Notes under the pieces: model-generated | What the model saw: the letters and a program-made list of their open reading frames with translations, nothing else | The model's database searches: none | What the model was told of the DNA's origin: nothing | Made by a program: the position numbers and the translations under genes | Shown here: piece by piece, positions 6,304 to 8,765 of the stretch | Position numbering within the stretch: position 1 is the first letter of the stretch | How the letters are laid out: each line of letters starts with the position of its first letter | NCBI GenBank assembly: GCA_030670375.1 | Contig: DAOVBT010000053.1 | Location: forward strand, 1-8,765 | Source: Candidatus Aminicenantota bacterium | GTDB lineage: Bacteria; Acidobacteriota; Aminicenantia; Aminicenantales; Aminicenantaceae | Direction of reading: 5' to 3' | Length of the DNA: 8,765 bases

Positions 6304-8553
6304 ATGATCGTTAAAATGAAAAGGATCGTTTTGATGACCGTGTTGTCCGTTCCGATCCTTTTCTCTGCATCTTTGTATCTTCCTTTTCCCAAGGGAAAAC
6401 TCAGGCCTGCTCCAGTTGTCTCCCTTTCTCTGGTGGACCGCAACAACACAGTCCTCAGAGAAATCCTGTCAGACGAGGGTGGCCACTGCCGCTGGGTCAC
6501 GCTCGCCAAGATCTCACCCAATCTGCTGAAAGCCACATTGGTGGCGGAAGACCGGTATTTCTATCTCCATCCAGGCATCAACCCTTTTGCCATCATCCGG
6601 GCTTTGTTTCAAAACATCCGGTACGGACGTATCGTTTCGGGGGGATCCACGATTTCTCAACAGGTTGTGCGGAATATCTACCGCAAGCGTCGCACCCTGT
6701 TTGCCAAGTCGCATGAAATCTGGCTCGCTATCCGTATCGAGCGCACCATATCCAAGGATAAAATTTTCACCCAATATCTGAACCGTATCTATTACGGAAA
6801 TCAAGCCTATGGCATCGATGCGGCTTCGCGGCTTTATTTCGATAAGTCTCCCGCAGACCTGAGCCTGGCAGAGGCAGCTTTTCTGGCAGGTCTCCCCCGA
6901 TCGCCTTCCACACACAATCCCTACAGCCATTTCAACCAGGCCAAAAAAAGACAGGAACAAATCCTTCATCAAATGTTCAAACAAGGCTATATCCCTTCGG
7001 CAAAGTGGAAAAGGGCAAAAGGCGAATCTTTGAAACTGATAGCGGCAAAGAAAAATTTCCGGGCCCCCCATTTCTGTGATTTCATCCTCCAGAAGATCCC
7101 GTTGTCCCAAAAAAGGATGTTGAGCAGGATCCAAACCTCGTGCGACTACGCGCTTCAGGTAAAGGTGGAAAAGCTGGTCGGCGATCACATCCAGAGCCTG
7201 GAGAAAAAAAGCATCACTAACGCCGCGGTTATTATCATGGACAATGCGACTGGAGAAATCCTGAGCATGGTCGGCTCCAAAGATTTTTTCAACGCCCGCT
7301 TTGATGGACAGGTCAATGGCACAGTTTCCCTCCGCCAACCTGGCTCCACCCTCAAACCGTTCACCTACGGCCTGGCTCTAGAAAGGGGAATGACCGCAGC
7401 GGAAATATTGGAGGACAAGGATTATTATTTTCCGACTCCGGATGGAAGCTACTCACCACGAAACTATGATAAAAGGTTCCACGGAAAGGTGCGTTTGCGC
7501 CAAGCCCTAGCCTGTTCCTACAATGTCCCGGCCGTCACTCTCCTCGATAGGCTCGGGACAGACCTTCTCTACCAAAGGCTTAAGCTGATGGATTTCGAAA
7601 GCCTGGACAAAAGTCCCAGTCACTACGGAGTGGGCCTGACCTTGGGGAACGGAGAGGTCACGTTATTGGAGCTGACTAGAGCTTACTCTGTCCTGGCAAG
7701 AGGAGGGATTTACTTGGAAGACCGATCCATCCTCAAATGTTTTGACACACAAGAGAAGGAAATCATAGGGGACAGACAAGAAAAATCACGCAGGATATTT
7801 TCTTCACAGATTGCTTTTATTCTCACCGATATTCTTGCAGACAAGGATGCGCGGGTCCCTGCATTCGGCTACCTCTCGCCTCTAAATCTTCCGTTTGCGT
7901 GTGCGGTTAAAACAGGGACAAGCGCGGATTTTCGTGACAATTGGACGGTGGGATATACCCCGAAGTACACCGTTGGCGTCTGGGTAGGAAATTTCGATGC
8001 CACCCCCATGTACAACATCTCCGGAGTTACCGGGTGTGGACCGCTTTTCAAGGACATCATGCTCCTTCTGGAAAATAAAAACCCGGAAGTGAAATTCACG
8101 AGAACTGAGGATGTGATTAAAGTCAAAATCTGTCCGCTTTCTGGAAATCTTGCCACAGAACATTGTCCCGGAACCATGGAAGATATCTTTATCGAAGGAA
8201 CAGAACCGCAGGAATTTTGCCCTGTCCACACAGGAACCGATGAGCCCAAAGGTTTTCCACCCGATCGTGAGGAAGAATTTGAAATCGCATTTCCTCAAGA
8301 TAAAGAGGTCTTTAAGATAGACCCGATTCTCCGCCGGCCATTCCAAAGGATCAAGCTCAAAACAAACATTCCCGATGAAATGGCCATCGATCATGTCGAG
8401 TGGTGGATCGACAATCAAAAATTCGGTGACGCCTCTTTCCCCTTTAGCCTGTATTGGAACCTGAAGCCCGGCCTTCACAGGATAAAAGCCGTCGCGCATA
8501 AAGGAAAAAACAGATGGAAGGCTTCGTCTGTCACAATAAAGGTGGAGGAGTAG
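6304..8553 (+). CDS. pbpC: Penicillin-binding protein 1C, bifunctional transglycosylase/transpeptidase
   Basis: The 749-residue class A penicillin-binding protein polymerises lipid II into glycan strands and carries a penicillin-binding transpeptidase domain. It is anchored in the inner membrane by one N-terminal segment (about residues 7-26) with the rest in the periplasm. The glycosyltransferase 51 domain (about 70-240) shows EDRYFYLHPG with catalytic Glu82, GGSTISQQ at 113-120, KSHEIWLAIRIE, and a QYLNRIYYG motif. The transpeptidase domain (about 300-590) has all three active-site motifs: STLK (Ser348, Lys351), SYN (405-407) and KTGT (536-539). A linker with CPLSG (Cys610), HCPG (Cys621) and CPVH (Cys639) leads to a C-terminal BiPBP_C-type domain (about 655-745), which separates PBP1C from PBP1a/1b. 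The length is close to E. coli PBP1C (770). It lies 27 bp after the A2M gene, so co-transcription is likely; 8 bp separate it from the convergent GNAT gene. E. coli PBP1C is known for atypical beta-lactam binding and weak or unproven transpeptidase activity, so cross-linking here is inferred from motifs only. Confidence 0.96.
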   Translation: MIVKMKRIVLMTVLSVPILFSASLYLPFPKGKLRPAPVVSLSLVDRNNTVLREILSDEGGHCRWVTLAKISPNLLKATLVAEDRYFYLHPGINPFAIIRALFQNIRYGRIVSGGSTISQQVVRNIYRKRRTLFAKSHEIWLAIRIERTISKDKIFTQYLNRIYYGNQAYGIDAASRLYFDKSPADLSLAEAAFLAGLPRSPSTHNPYSHFNQAKKRQEQILHQMFKQGYIPSAKWKRAKGESLKLIAAKKNFRAPHFCDFILQKIPLSQKRMLSRIQTSCDYALQVKVEKLVGDHIQSLEKKSITNAAVIIMDNATGEILSMVGSKDFFNARFDGQVNGTVSLRQPGSTLKPFTYGLALERGMTAAEILEDKDYYFPTPDGSYSPRNYDKRFHGKVRLRQALACSYNVPAVTLLDRLGTDLLYQRLKLMDFESLDKSPSHYGVGLTLGNGEVTLLELTRAYSVLARGGIYLEDRSILKCFDTQEKEIIGDRQEKSRRIFSSQIAFILTDILADKDARVPAFGYLSPLNLPFACAVKTGTSADFRDNWTVGYTPKYTVGVWVGNFDATPMYNISGVTGCGPLFKDIMLLLENKNPEVKFTRTEDVIKVKICPLSGNLATEHCPGTMEDIFIEGTEPQEFCPVHTGTDEPKGFPPDREEEFEIAFPQDKEVFKIDPILRRPFQRIKLKTNIPDEMAIDHVEWWIDNQKFGDASFPFSLYWNLKPGLHRIKAVAHKGKNRWKASSVTIKVEE

Positions 8554-8561
8554 AGAAAATC

Positions 8562-8765
8562 CTATAGTTTCAAGCTCAAACGGTATCGGTAGCCCAAGTC
8601 TTTGATCTCGAATTTCAGAGATTTGACAACACTGATTTCCGTTTCGTTCCACTTGGCGATACAGGCATAGAGCTCTTTATGCCCCTGGTCTCGGGCATAT
8701 TCCACAATCCTCTTGTGGAGCATTTTGGATATCCCCTGGTTCCGGAAAGGTTTGGACACAAAGGT
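8562..8765 (-). CDS. GNAT-family N-acetyltransferase, C-terminal part (5' end outside the window)
   Basis: On the minus strand the frame is open from the window edge (8765) to TAG at 8564-8562 and gives 67 residues. The start of the visible part, FVSKPFRNQGIS, matches the acetyl-CoA pyrophosphate-binding loop (R/Q-x-x-G-x-G/A, here RNQGIS) that follows beta-strand 4 in GNAT enzymes, and is followed by the expected helix (KMLHKRIVEYARDQG). The next strand (KELYACIAKWN), the Asn, and a helix ending in LKFEIKDLGYRYRLSLKL fit the usual N...A...F pattern at the end of the fold. A GTG at 8759-8757 could be read as a start, but the frame continues through it and the N-terminal half of the domain is missing, so the gene is truncated by the window. 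GNAT enzymes transfer acetyl groups to amines of small molecules or proteins; the substrate cannot be told. It converges with pbpC across 8 bp. Confidence 0.8.
   Translation of the reverse strand, partial: TFVSKPFRNQGISKMLHKRIVEYARDQGHKELYACIAKWNETEISVVKSLKFEIKDLGYRYRLSLKL

Noticed and set aside
6514..7338. 274-codon minus-strand open frame within pbpC
   Set aside because: It lies opposite the glycosyltransferase domain, whose catalytic motifs are all intact, and has no family-like features.
7882..8652. 256-codon minus-strand open frame overlapping pbpC and the GNAT gene
   Set aside because: It overlaps two motif-supported genes in other frames and its translation shows no recognisable domain.
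8678..8699. 7-bp inverted repeat (TATGCCC / GGGCATA, 8-nt loop) as a terminator for pbpC
   Set aside because: It lies inside the GNAT coding sequence, encodes part of the helix after the acetyl-CoA loop, is over 120 bp past the pbpC stop and has no T-tract.

Overview
The window holds five protein-coding genes and almost no non-coding DNA. A lipoprotein alpha-2-macroglobulin (A2M) gene and a penicillin-binding protein 1C (pbpC) gene form a two-gene plus-strand unit that fills about 90% of it. The yfhM-pbpC pairing is well known from E. coli and many other diderm bacteria: the A2M is thought to be a periplasmic protease trap, and PBP1C a bifunctional peptidoglycan synthase proposed to work beside it when the envelope is breached. 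The window therefore suggests a Gram-negative (diderm) bacterium. Base composition looks balanced, near half G+C in coding regions, with AT-rich intergenic DNA. I cannot name the lineage from sequence alone; the large A2M with Ig-like N-terminal modules and an unusual lipobox would fit a group outside the Enterobacteriaceae.

Layout: (1) 1-254, plus strand, the C-terminal end of a CPBP-family (CAAX/Abi-type) intramembrane metalloprotease, truncated by the window edge. (2) 266-445, minus strand, a 59-residue zinc-ribbon protein with two CPxC knuckles and a strong Shine-Dalgarno sequence, convergent with the protease gene. (3) 446-609, a 164-bp divergent intergenic region that must carry the promoters of the zinc-ribbon gene and the A2M operon. 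(4) 610-6276, plus strand, a 1888-residue A2M lipoprotein with an intact CLEQ thioester motif. (5) 6277-6303, a 27-bp gap containing most of a perfect 7-bp-arm palindrome and then the pbpC ribosome binding site. (6) 6304-8553, plus strand, pbpC (749 residues), with all transglycosylase and transpeptidase motifs present. (7) 8562-8765, minus strand, the C-terminal end of a GNAT acetyltransferase, cut by the window edge and convergent with pbpC.

How they work together: A2M and PBP1C are very probably co-transcribed and act on the periplasmic side, one trapping proteases through its bait region and thioester, the other making and cross-linking peptidoglycan. The flanking protease, zinc-ribbon and GNAT genes show no sequence-level link to this pair. 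I found no RNA genes, CRISPR arrays, insertion sequences, attachment sites or origins. The core system is an established one; the parts most worth a second look are the palindrome at the gene junction, the atypical lipobox and sorting residue of the A2M, and the small zinc-ribbon protein.
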